In this document: piece by piece, positions 27,723 to 34,929 of the stretch
Numbering within the stretch: position 1 is the stretch's first letter
Layout of the letters: the number at the start of each line of letters is the position of its first letter
Assembly: GCA_031180665.1 (NCBI GenBank)
Contig: JAPSLP010000005.1
Location: forward strand, 62,001-126,000
Direction of reading: 5' to 3'
Origin: Cupriavidus sp.
GTDB taxonomy: Bacteria > Pseudomonadota > Gammaproteobacteria > Burkholderiales > Burkholderiaceae
DNA: 64,000 nucleotides
The notes under the pieces: model-generated
The model's input: the letters and a program-made list of their open reading frames with translations, nothing else
Told to the model about the DNA's origin: nothing
Database searches by the model: none
Translations under genes and position numbers: made by a program

Positions 27723-28660
27723 TGAAGCGGATCTGCATCAGCGAGTTCATGGACCCGGACGCGGTGGCCGCGCTGACGCCCGGGTTCGAACTGCGCTACG
27801 AGCCCGACTGGGTCGACCGGCGCGCCGAGCTGCTGGCCGCGCTGCCTTCGGCCGACGCGCTGATCGTGCGCAATCGCACCCAGGTCGATGCCGCGCTGCT
27901 CGACAGCGCGCCGCGTCTGCGGGTGGTGGGGCGGCTCGGCGTCGGCCTGGACAACATCGATGTCGAATCGTGCAAGGCGCGCGGCATTCGCGTGATCCCG
28001 GCCACCGGCGCCAATGCGCGCTCGGTCGCCGAGTACGTCGTCACCACGGTGGCGATGCTGCTGCGCGGCGCCTATCAGAGCAGCGGCGAGGTGATGCAGG
28101 GAAAATGGCCGCGCGCGCGCCTGTCGGAGGGACGCGAGACGCTGGGCAAGACGCTGGGCCTGATCGGCTTCGGCGATATCGGCCGGCAGACCGCGGCACT
28201 CGCGCAGGCCTTTGGCATGCGCGTGCTCGCCCATGATCCGATGCTGGGCGACGACGATCCGTTGTGGCAACGCACCGACGTCGCGCCGCGCAGCCTCGAT
28301 GCACTGCTCGCGCAAGCCGATGCGGTCAGCCTGCACGTGCCGCTGGTGCCGGCAACCCGGCATCTGCTCGACGCGCGGCGACTGGGCTCGATGCGGCCGG
28401 GCGCGGTGCTGGTCAACACGGCGCGTGGCGGCGTGGTCGACGAGGCTGCGCTGGCCGCGGCGCTGCGCGAGGGTCATCTGGCCGGCGCCGCGCTGGACGT
28501 GTTCGAGCGCGAGCCATTGCCGGCGGGTTCGCCGCTGGAGGGCGTGCCCAATCTGGTGCTGACGCCGCATATCGGCGGGGTCACGCGCGAAGCCAATGCG
28601 CGCGTGTCAATGCTGATCGCGCAGCAGGTGCGGCAGGCGCTGGAGGAGGGGGCCACATGA
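27722..28660 (+). CDS. slcC: (S)-sulfolactate dehydrogenase-like D-2-hydroxyacid dehydrogenase
   Basis: A 312-aa NAD-dependent 2-hydroxyacid dehydrogenase. Seen motifs: LRVVGRLGVGLDNIDVESCK, the dinucleotide motif GLIGFGDIGRQTAALAQAFG, ARGGVVDEAAL (catalytic Arg region) and LTPHIGGVTREAN (Glu/His catalytic region). In known sulfolactate degraders SlcC oxidises (S)-sulfolactate to sulfopyruvate, which ComC reduces to the (R) form used by SuyAB. The start overlaps the suyB stop (TGATG), so they are one operon. Assignment of the chiral substrate rests on context. Confidence 0.75.
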   Translation: MKRICISEFMDPDAVAALTPGFELRYEPDWVDRRAELLAALPSADALIVRNRTQVDAALLDSAPRLRVVGRLGVGLDNIDVESCKARGIRVIPATGANARSVAEYVVTTVAMLLRGAYQSSGEVMQGKWPRARLSEGRETLGKTLGLIGFGDIGRQTAALAQAFGMRVLAHDPMLGDDDPLWQRTDVAPRSLDALLAQADAVSLHVPLVPATRHLLDARRLGSMRPGAVLVNTARGGVVDEAALAAALREGHLAGAALDVFEREPLPAGSPLEGVPNLVLTPHIGGVTREANARVSMLIAQQVRQALEEGAT

Positions 28661-29739
28661 GCGCCGCCAATATGAGTGCCACCACCGGCGCCACCAACAC
28701 CAGCGCCACCGACGCGGGCGCAGTCGATGCCGCACGCCTGACGCAATTGGCCGAAGCCGCGCTGCGCCGCGCCGGCGCCAGCGCGCTGCAGGCCGAAGCC
28801 ACCGCCGCGGCACTGGTGCGCGCCGATATGGCAGGCCTGGCCTCGCACGGCGTGTCGCGGGTGCCGATGTATGTCGCGCATCTGCGGCGCGATCGCGTCG
28901 ACGGTGCGGCCGTGCCGGTGCTGCGCACCCAGGACGGGCCACAGCGTGCCGCGCTGCTGGTCGACGCCCAATGCGGCTTCGCCTTCCCGGCCTGCGCGAT
29001 GGCGATCGAGCATGCGATCGTGCGCGCGCGCGAACTTGGCGTCAGCGTGGCAGCGGTCACCAACAGCCATCACTTCGGCGCCGCCGCCTCGCATCTGGAG
29101 CCGGTGGCCGCGGCCGGCATGATCGGCATCGCGCTGGGCAACTCGCCGGCCGCGATGCCGGCCTGGGGCGGGCGCAAGCCGCTGTTCGGCACCAATCCGA
29201 TCGCCGCGGTGTTTCCGCGCCGAGGCGCCGCGCCGGTGGTGATCGACCTGTCGCTGTCGGAGGTCGCGCGCGGCAAGATCATGGTCGCCGCCAAGGCGGG
29301 CAAGCCGATCCCGCTGGGCTGGGCGCTCGACGAAGCCGGCGAGCCGACCACCGACGCGGCGGCCGCGCTGCGCGGCTCGATGCTGCCTGCGGGCGGCGTC
29401 AAGGGCGCGATGCTGGCGCTGCTGGTCGAGCTGCTGGTGGTGTCGCTGGCCGGGGCGCAGTTCGGCGCCGAGGCCGATTCCTTCTTCGAGGATGCGGGCG
29501 GCCGGCCGCGCATCGGCCAGGTCTTCCTGGTGCTGGACCCGGCCGCCTTCAGCGGCGAGCCGGTCTATCACGATCGTGTCGAGGCGCTGCTGGCGGCGAT
29601 GTTGGCCGATCCGGGCACGCGCCTGCCCGGCGCGCGCCGCGAGGCATCGCAACAACGTGCCAGCCGCGAGGGCATTGCCGTGCCCGCCCCGCTGCTGGCC
29701 GAACTGGAGGCGCTGGCCGGGGAGGGTAGTCCGGCCTAG
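28657..29739 (+). CDS. comC: (R)-sulfolactate dehydrogenase-like Ldh2/MDH2-family enzyme
   Basis: A 360-aa NAD(P)-dependent dehydrogenase of the malate/L-lactate/sulfolactate family. Key blocks are DMAGLASHGVSRVPMYV, TNSHHFGAAASHLEP, GNSPAAMPAWGGRKPLFGTN and KAGKPIPLGWALDE. The start overlaps the slcC stop by 4 bp (ATGA), with GGAGG upstream. A Thr/Ala/Ser-rich leader of about 20 residues is not typical. With SlcC it would interconvert sulfolactate stereoisomers through sulfopyruvate. A strong hairpin follows the stop. Confidence 0.77.
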   Translation: MSAANMSATTGATNTSATDAGAVDAARLTQLAEAALRRAGASALQAEATAAALVRADMAGLASHGVSRVPMYVAHLRRDRVDGAAVPVLRTQDGPQRAALLVDAQCGFAFPACAMAIEHAIVRARELGVSVAAVTNSHHFGAAASHLEPVAAAGMIGIALGNSPAAMPAWGGRKPLFGTNPIAAVFPRRGAAPVVIDLSLSEVARGKIMVAAKAGKPIPLGWALDEAGEPTTDAAAALRGSMLPAGGVKGAMLALLVELLVVSLAGAQFGAEADSFFEDAGGRPRIGQVFLVLDPAAFSGEPVYHDRVEALLAAMLADPGTRLPGARREASQQRASREGIAVPAPLLAELEALAGEGSPA

Positions 29740-29763
29740 CAAGCGTCAGCTCTCGCCGGCCCC

Positions 29764-29790
29764 GGGGCAGCGCCATCCATGCGCTGCCCC
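29764..29790 (+). other. intercistronic hairpin after comC
   Basis: A perfect 10-bp stem, GGGGCAGCGC (29764-29773) / GCGCTGCCCC (29781-29790), has a 7-nt loop and no T-run. It lies between comC and the Bug gene. It would suit mRNA stabilisation or partial attenuation, allowing different levels of enzymes and binding protein from one operon. Confidence 0.6.
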
Positions 29791-29855
29791 TCAGGGCCGA
29801 CCCCACAAGCCGAGGTCCGCAAAGTACGGATGGCGGCAAACAAAGGAGACAAACC

Positions 29856-30860
29856 ATGCATCGCCTGTTGATCCGCTCCATGCTGCGGCATGTGGCCGCG
29901 TTGTCCGTTGCATTGTCCGCCGTCACCGCTGTCACCGCGGCCGCGCCCGCGGCGGCCCAGGGGCCCGCCGACTATCCGAGCAAGCCGATCCGCTATGTGG
30001 TGCCGTTCGCGCCGGGCGGCCTGACCGACATCATGGCGCGCATGGTCGGCCATCAGCTGTCGGAGGAGTGGGGCAAGCCGATCGTCATCGACAACAAGCC
30101 GGGCGGCAATGCCAATATCGGCGCCGACCAGGTGGCCAAGGCCCCGGCGGACGGCTACACCTGGCTGGCTGTCACGCTGACGCACGCGTCCAACGTCACG
30201 CTGTTTCCGAAGCTGCCGTTCAATATGCAGAAGGACCTGGTGCCGGTGGCGCGCATCGCTTCGTCGCCGATGACCGTGGTGGTGCCGGCCAATTCGCCGA
30301 TCCAGTCGATGAAGGACCTGGTCGAGGCGGCGCGCAAGGGCAAGCTCAATGCGGGCTCGAGCGGCAACGGCACGCCGCCGCATCTGACGCTTGCCCTGTT
30401 CGAGAGCCTGACCGGCACCAAATTGACGCACGTGCCGTACAAGGGTGGTGCACCGTCGATGACCGACCTGATCGGCGGGCAGATCGACGTGGTGTTCTCC
30501 AACTTCCCCGAGTCGCTGGCCTACGTCAAGGGCGGCAAGCTGCGCGCGCTGGCGGTGACCACGCGCGAGCGCCATCCGCTGCTGCCCGATGTGCCGACGG
30601 TCGGCGAAGTCGGCTTTCCCGACCTGCTGGTCGAGAACTGGACCGGCATGATGATGCCGGCCGGCACGCCGAAGCCGGTGATCGACAAGGTCGGCACGGC
30701 GGTGGCCAGGATGGTCGAGGTCAAGTCGGTGCGCGACCGTATCGTGGCCGCCGGCTTCTCGCCCGCGCCGCAGGCGAGCGCGCCCTTTACCGACTACTTC
30801 CAGGGCGAGGTCGCGCGCTGGGCCAAGCTGATCGACCAGAAGGGCATCCGCGCCGAGTAG
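29856..30860 (+). CDS. Bug/TctC-family periplasmic binding protein (suy locus)
   Basis: A 334-aa protein. A signal peptide ends in AAAQG near residue 35. The Bug fold follows: YPSKPIRYVVPFAPGG (ligand loop), NKPGGNANIGADQVAKAPADGYTW, VPYKGGAPSMTDLIGGQID and ALAVTTRERHPLLPDVPTVGEVG. Bug proteins bind small carboxylates. Beside suyAB the natural guess is sulfolactate, but no TctA/TctB membrane partners are in the window. AAGGAG lies eight bases before the ATG. Confidence 0.88.
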   Translation: MHRLLIRSMLRHVAALSVALSAVTAVTAAAPAAAQGPADYPSKPIRYVVPFAPGGLTDIMARMVGHQLSEEWGKPIVIDNKPGGNANIGADQVAKAPADGYTWLAVTLTHASNVTLFPKLPFNMQKDLVPVARIASSPMTVVVPANSPIQSMKDLVEAARKGKLNAGSSGNGTPPHLTLALFESLTGTKLTHVPYKGGAPSMTDLIGGQIDVVFSNFPESLAYVKGGKLRALAVTTRERHPLLPDVPTVGEVGFPDLLVENWTGMMMPAGTPKPVIDKVGTAVARMVEVKSVRDRIVAAGFSPAPQASAPFTDYFQGEVARWAKLIDQKGIRAE

Positions 30861-30881
30861 GTCGGAGGCCGCGTCGAGGGC

Positions 30882-30998
30882 GGGCGCCGAACGCGGGCGT
30901 CGAACCGGGGCGTCGAACCCGGGCGCCGAACCCGGGCGCCGAACCCGGGCGTCGAACCCGGGCGTCGAACCCGGGCGCCGAACCCGGGCGCCGAACCG
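30882..30998. repeat. 13-bp minisatellite, nine copies
   Basis: Nine head-to-tail units of GGGCGYCGAACCC (the first two and the last differ at one 3'-end base). The sixth base is C or T in the order C-T-T-C-C-T-T-C-C, so units are also arranged in a 52-bp higher-order period. It lies between the Bug stop and the gntR promoter, is not translated in any recognised gene, and is partly self-complementary. Confidence 0.95.
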
Positions 30999-31070
30999 GA
31001 AGGGTCGCAACCCCGGGGTTCGAGACGATCTTCAACACGGTGGGGGCGGGTGGCGGCAGTCATCCATGTT

Positions 31071-31079
31071 ATATAGACG
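31071..31079. promoter_or_regulatory. possible GntR half-site before its own gene
   Basis: ATATAGACG, 84 bp before the gntR start, matches the ATATAGATG arm of the dyad upstream of suyA at eight of nine bases. It is AT-rich in an otherwise very GC-rich stretch. Autoregulation is inferred. Confidence 0.4.
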
Positions 31080-31162
31080 TTCCGTTCCAGTGCCGCCGGG
31101 CAACCGGCGGCGGCGCGGAACCGGCATCGTGCCAATCCATCCGTCCAGGGAGATCGTTGAAG

Positions 31163-31903
31163 GTGGGCGCAGAATTCGAAGCAGGCGCGGCAATCGGCGG
31201 CGTGCTGTACAAGGACGTCAAGCGGGCCATCCTGGCCGCGCTGGCCGCCGGCGAGTGGAAGCCGGGCGAGGCGATTCCGGCCGAACGCCGGCTGGTGGAG
31301 CGCTTCGGCGTGTCGATCGGCACGCTGCGCAAGGCGATCGACGAACTGGTGGCGGAGAACATCATGATCCGCCATCAGGGACGCGGCACCTTTGTCGCGA
31401 CCCACCGGCAGGAGGATCATTTCTTCCGTTTCTTCCGCGTGGTGCGCGAGGACGGGCATCGCGCCTTTCCCAGCGTGCGGCTGGCCAAATTCCGGCGCGG
31501 CAAGGCCAGCAGGGAAGAGGCGCTGGCGCTCGGCATCGCACCGGGCGAGCGGGTCTTCCATTTCATCAACGTGCTGTCGCTGGACGGCAGGCCGGTGATG
31601 ACCGATGCGATCACGGTGCCCGAAGCGCTGTTCGAAGGGCTGACCGAGACCATGCTGCGCGAGCGGCCCAACACGCTGTACAACTTCTATCAGGACGCCT
31701 TCGGCATCAACGTGATCCGCACCGAGGAGCGCCTGCGCGCGGTGCTGGCCGACGAGGACGACCATCGGCTGCTGGAGGTGCCGGTGGGCGGCCCGCTGCT
31801 GCAGATCACGCGGATCGCCTCGTCGTATCACGACCGGCGCGTCGAGCGCCGCGTCTCCCGGCTCGACACCACCGCGCACGAGTTCGCGATCTCGCAGCCG
31901 TAG
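31163..31903 (+). CDS. GntR-family (HutC/UTRA) transcriptional regulator
   Basis: A 246-aa regulator. The N-terminal winged helix-turn-helix includes AGEWKPGEAIPAERRLVERF and GVSIGTLRKAIDELVAENI, and the hinge is HQGRGTFVATH. The C-terminal UTRA ligand domain includes LALGIAPGERVFHFINVLSL and IRTEERLRAVLADEDDHRLL. GTG 31163, nine bases after GGGAG, is the preferred start; TTG 31157 is in frame but sits too close to the ribosome site. It most likely controls the suy operon, given the shared ATATAGAYG motif. HutC-type regulators usually repress and release on binding substrate. Confidence 0.85.
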   Translation: MGAEFEAGAAIGGVLYKDVKRAILAALAAGEWKPGEAIPAERRLVERFGVSIGTLRKAIDELVAENIMIRHQGRGTFVATHRQEDHFFRFFRVVREDGHRAFPSVRLAKFRRGKASREEALALGIAPGERVFHFINVLSLDGRPVMTDAITVPEALFEGLTETMLRERPNTLYNFYQDAFGINVIRTEERLRAVLADEDDHRLLEVPVGGPLLQITRIASSYHDRRVERRVSRLDTTAHEFAISQP

Positions 31904-31908
31904 ACCGC

Positions 31909-32044
31909 GTCACCGCAACCGCGTCGCCACGTCACCGCGTCACCGCGTCACCGCAACCGCGTCGCCACGTCACTGCGTCACCGCAACCGCGTCGCCACCT
32001 CACCGCGTCGCCACCTCACCGCGTCACCGCGTCACCGCGTCGCC
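31909..32044. repeat. 8-bp tandem array after gntR
   Basis: About 136 bp of GTCACCGC units mixed with GTCGCCAC/CTCACCGC variants and 6-bp AACCGC inserts. The compound unit GTCACCGC-AACCGC-GTCGCCAC (22 bp) appears three times. The array begins six bases after the gntR stop and is followed directly by REP-like palindromes. It is not part of any recognised gene. Confidence 0.9.
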
Positions 32045-32049
32045 ATGCC

Positions 32050-32113
32050 ATTCCCGCGCATGCGGGAATCCAGCGACTGTGGGAAGCCACCGGGTCCCCG
32101 CATGCGCGGGGAC
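32050..32113. repeat. REP-like palindrome pair
   Basis: ATTCCCGC-GCAT-GCGGGAAT (32050-32069) and GTCCCCGC-ATGC-GCGGGGAC (32094-32113) are two 8-bp-stem palindromes separated by 24 bp. They lie just after the stop of the Fur-like gene that converges from the right and may serve as its mRNA 3' end. Confidence 0.75.
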
Positions 32114-32132
32114 GACGCATTTTCCTGCTGCT

Positions 32133-32543
32133 TCAGCTCGCGCGGCGCTTGCCCGTCTTCTTCGTCGCGCATTCGATGCAGCGTCCGCGCAGCGTCAGCT
32201 CGTGCTGCTCGACCACGAAACCGGGCGGCGTGATCTCTTCCAGGTGCCCGGGGCACCCTTCCAGCGGAAACACGCGGTCGCAGGTCAGGCACTGGAAGTA
32301 GTGCTTGTGGACGACCGCGTCCGGCGCAGCCGCGACCTCGTAGCGGTCGGCCTGGCCCGGCAGCGGCACCGCCACCAACCCTCCTTCCTGCAGCATGGCG
32401 CGGATATTGCGGTAGACCGTCGCGAGTCCGAGCGTCGGCACCGTGCGCTGCGCGGCGGCCAGAATCTCGGCAGGGCTCAGCGGCCGGGCGGCCTCGCGCA
32501 GCGCGCCCAGCACCGCCTCGCGTTGACGGGTCATGCGTTCCAT
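32133..32543 (-). CDS. Fur-family metalloregulator, Zur-like
   Basis: A 136-aa short Fur-family protein. The winged helix includes RTVPTLGLATVYRNIRAMLQ. The metal domain has DAVVHKHYFQCLTCDRVFPL (regulatory His and first CxxC) and RGRCIECATK (second CxxC), the four Cys of the structural zinc site. It is divergent from a TonB receptor, with the dyad at 32552-32573 between them. A zinc-sensing (Zur) role is favoured by the short length and by the importer genes it faces; iron or manganese sensing cannot be excluded. Start ATG 32543 may compete with MTRQRE three codons downstream. Confidence 0.85.
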   Translation of the reverse strand: MERMTRQREAVLGALREAARPLSPAEILAAAQRTVPTLGLATVYRNIRAMLQEGGLVAVPLPGQADRYEVAAAPDAVVHKHYFQCLTCDRVFPLEGCPGHLEEITPPGFVVEQHELTLRGRCIECATKKTGKRRAS

Positions 32544-32551
32544 AGATAGAA

Positions 32552-32573
32552 TGATAATGAAAATCCGTTATCA
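32552..32573. promoter_or_regulatory. Fur/Zur-type operator
   Basis: TGATAA (32552-32557) and TTATCA (32568-32573) form a dyad with a 10-bp AT-rich centre (TGAAAATCCG), close to the GATAAT-type Fur-family consensus. It lies nine bases from the regulator start and about 150 bp before the TonB receptor, so it can serve both directions. Confidence 0.7.
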
Positions 32574-32720
32574 ATAAGGCGCGCCGTCGCTCGGCAGCGT
32601 CACCGCAGACCGTATTGTCGCCGCTTCTTGTCCTGCTTGCGGCTTCCCTTGCCGGCCGCGCACGCCGCGGGGCATGGCGGTCGTGGTGGTCGCGCGTCGT
32701 TGTTCACCCTTCGTCCAATC

Positions 32721-34925
32721 ATGTCCACGCCGACTTCATCGCCTGCGCGGCTGCCCGCGCGGCTGTCCGCGACTTTGCCCGCGCGCCCGTCCACGCGGAC
32801 ATTGCGCGCGGTCCATCCGCTGCAGCCTCTCGCCGCCGCCGTGTTTGCCGCCGGCCTGTTCCCCTTCGCCGCGCTTGCCGAATCCGCCGAGGCCGCGGAG
32901 CGCGACGAAGCGGTGCTGCCCGAGGTCGCGGTGGTCACCTCCGGCGCCGCATCGTACAACCCCGACGAGGCCGGCGGCGCGACCCGCACCGACACGCCGC
33001 TGCGCGAGGTACCGCAGGCGGTGCGCGTGGTGCCGCGCGCGATGATCGATGACATCGGCGCTACGCGGCTGGAGCAGACCTTCGACTACGTCAGCGGCAT
33101 TGCGCGCCAGGACAGCTTCGGAGGCCTGTGGGACAACTTCGCGGTGCGCGGCTTTGCCGGCAACGAAAACACCGGCACCGGCTATCTGGTCAACGGCTTC
33201 GTCGCCAATCGGGGCTTCACCGCGCCGCGCGACGTTGCCACCATCGAGCGCGTCGAAGTACTGAAGGGCCCGACCTCGTCGCTGTATGGCAGCGGGGAGC
33301 CGGGCGGCACGCTGAACCTGGTCACCAAACAGCCGCAGTTCAAGCCGGCGCAGAACTACGAGGTGGAAGTGGGCAATCGCGACCGCTACCGGGTCGCGGC
33401 CGATGTCACCGGACCGCTGGGCGAGAACGTCGCCGGCCGGCTGATCGCGGTGGGCGACCACCAGGGCAGCCAGCGCGCCTTTGTCGACAGCCAGCGCTAT
33501 CTGCTGGCACCCTCGCTGACGTGGACGCTCGGCGCCAATACGGTGATCCAGTACGCCGGCGAATGGCAGCGCTTCTCCACGCCGCTGGACCGCGGCATCG
33601 TCGCGGTCGACGGCCGTCTCGACGCGGTGGGCCGCAAGACCTTCCTCGGCGAACCCACCGATGGCGACATTCGCCTGGACAGCCAGTCGCATCAGCTCGG
33701 CGTCGAGCATCAGTTCTCGCCGGCCTGGAAGGGCCGGCTGTCGCTGGCCTATCGCGGCGGCTCGCTGGAAGGGTATTCGACCGAGCCGTTCGCGCTGTCC
33801 GCCGACGATCGCACGCTGCGGCGCCAGCGCCGATACCGCGACTACCAGTCCGACGACACTGCGCTGCAGGCCGACCTGACCGGCCGCATCGACACCGGGC
33901 CGCTGTCGCACACGCTGCTGGTGGGCTTGGACGCCTATCGCTTCAGCAGCAGCCAGGTGCAGCTGCGCGGCAACCCGACCGCCGCGGCGCCGTATCCGAT
34001 CGACATTTACGAGCCGGTCTACGGCGCGACACCGCCGCCGTTGTTGCCGAACACCGATACGCACGAGCGGCAGACCAATATCGGCCTGTACGCGCAGGAC
34101 CAGATCGCGTTCGGCGAGCGCTGGCGCGTGCTCGGCGGACTGCGGGTCGACTCGTATCGCCAGACGCTCGACAACCGTCTGCGCGGCACGCGCGTCGAGC
34201 AGGACCAGACCGCGGTGTCGCCGCGCCTGGGCCTCGCCTACCTGGCCAGCAACAACGTGACGCTGTTCGCCAATGCCAGCCGGTCCTTTCGTCCCAATCC
34301 CGGCAGCAACGCCGCCGGCGAGCCCTTCACGCCGGAGCGGGGCCGCGCCGTCGAAGCGGGCCTGAAGTTCGAGACCGACGATCGCCGCCTCGGCGCGACG
34401 CTGAGCGCGTTCTCGATCCACAAGCGCAATGTGCTGACCGCCGATCCGGCCGATCCCTCCTTCTCGACCACCGCCGGCGAGGCGCGCAGCCGCGGTCTCG
34501 AGCTCGACGTGGCGGGCCGCGTCGGCCAGCATTGGCGCGTGTCGGGCAGCGTCGCGCTGACCGATGCCGAGATCACCGCGGATACCCGGCTGCCGGCCGG
34601 CACGCCGCTGCGCAATATCCCGCGCACCAGCGCCAGCGCGCTGGCGGTCTACGAGGATGCGGCGCCGTGGGGCCAACGCTATGGCGTCGGCGCCGGCGTG
34701 CGCTATATCGGCAAGCGCTCGGGCGACAGTGCCGACAGCTTCACGCTGCCGTCGTACACGCTGGTCGATCTGCTGGCCTACTGGCAGCTCAGCAAGCAGG
34801 CCCGGCTGACGCTGAACGTGCACAACCTGTTCGACCGCGACTACTACGCCAGCTCCTACAGCGCGCTGTGGATTGCGCCCGGAGCCGGGCGCACGATCCG
34901 GCTCGGGCTGCGGTTGAGCTACTGA
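32721..34925 (+). CDS. TonB-dependent siderophore/metallophore receptor
   Basis: A 734-aa outer-membrane receptor. A long basic leader and hydrophobic signal end near ALAES (about residue 54). The plug domain begins at TPLREVPQAVRVVPRAMIDD and has YLVNGF, VEVLKGPTSSLYGSGEPGG and LNLVTKQP. The 22-strand barrel ends in the typical HNLFDRDYYASSY and terminal Tyr. The plug and barrel fit the siderophore receptor subfamily. It is the first gene of a five-gene unit with an ABC importer and faces a Fur-family regulator. No chelator synthesis genes are nearby, so a xenosiderophore or nickel/zinc chelate is possible. The ribosome site before ATG 32721 is poor. Confidence 0.9.
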   Translation: MSTPTSSPARLPARLSATLPARPSTRTLRAVHPLQPLAAAVFAAGLFPFAALAESAEAAERDEAVLPEVAVVTSGAASYNPDEAGGATRTDTPLREVPQAVRVVPRAMIDDIGATRLEQTFDYVSGIARQDSFGGLWDNFAVRGFAGNENTGTGYLVNGFVANRGFTAPRDVATIERVEVLKGPTSSLYGSGEPGGTLNLVTKQPQFKPAQNYEVEVGNRDRYRVAADVTGPLGENVAGRLIAVGDHQGSQRAFVDSQRYLLAPSLTWTLGANTVIQYAGEWQRFSTPLDRGIVAVDGRLDAVGRKTFLGEPTDGDIRLDSQSHQLGVEHQFSPAWKGRLSLAYRGGSLEGYSTEPFALSADDRTLRRQRRYRDYQSDDTALQADLTGRIDTGPLSHTLLVGLDAYRFSSSQVQLRGNPTAAAPYPIDIYEPVYGATPPPLLPNTDTHERQTNIGLYAQDQIAFGERWRVLGGLRVDSYRQTLDNRLRGTRVEQDQTAVSPRLGLAYLASNNVTLFANASRSFRPNPGSNAAGEPFTPERGRAVEAGLKFETDDRRLGATLSAFSIHKRNVLTADPADPSFSTTAGEARSRGLELDVAGRVGQHWRVSGSVALTDAEITADTRLPAGTPLRNIPRTSASALAVYEDAAPWGQRYGVGAGVRYIGKRSGDSADSFTLPSYTLVDLLAYWQLSKQARLTLNVHNLFDRDYYASSYSALWIAPGAGRTIRLGLRLSY

Positions 34926-34929
34926 CGCG

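Noticed and set aside
30882..32044. CRISPR-like array.
   Set aside because: Units are 8 or 13 bp with no unique spacers, and no cas genes are near. They are simple tandem repeats.
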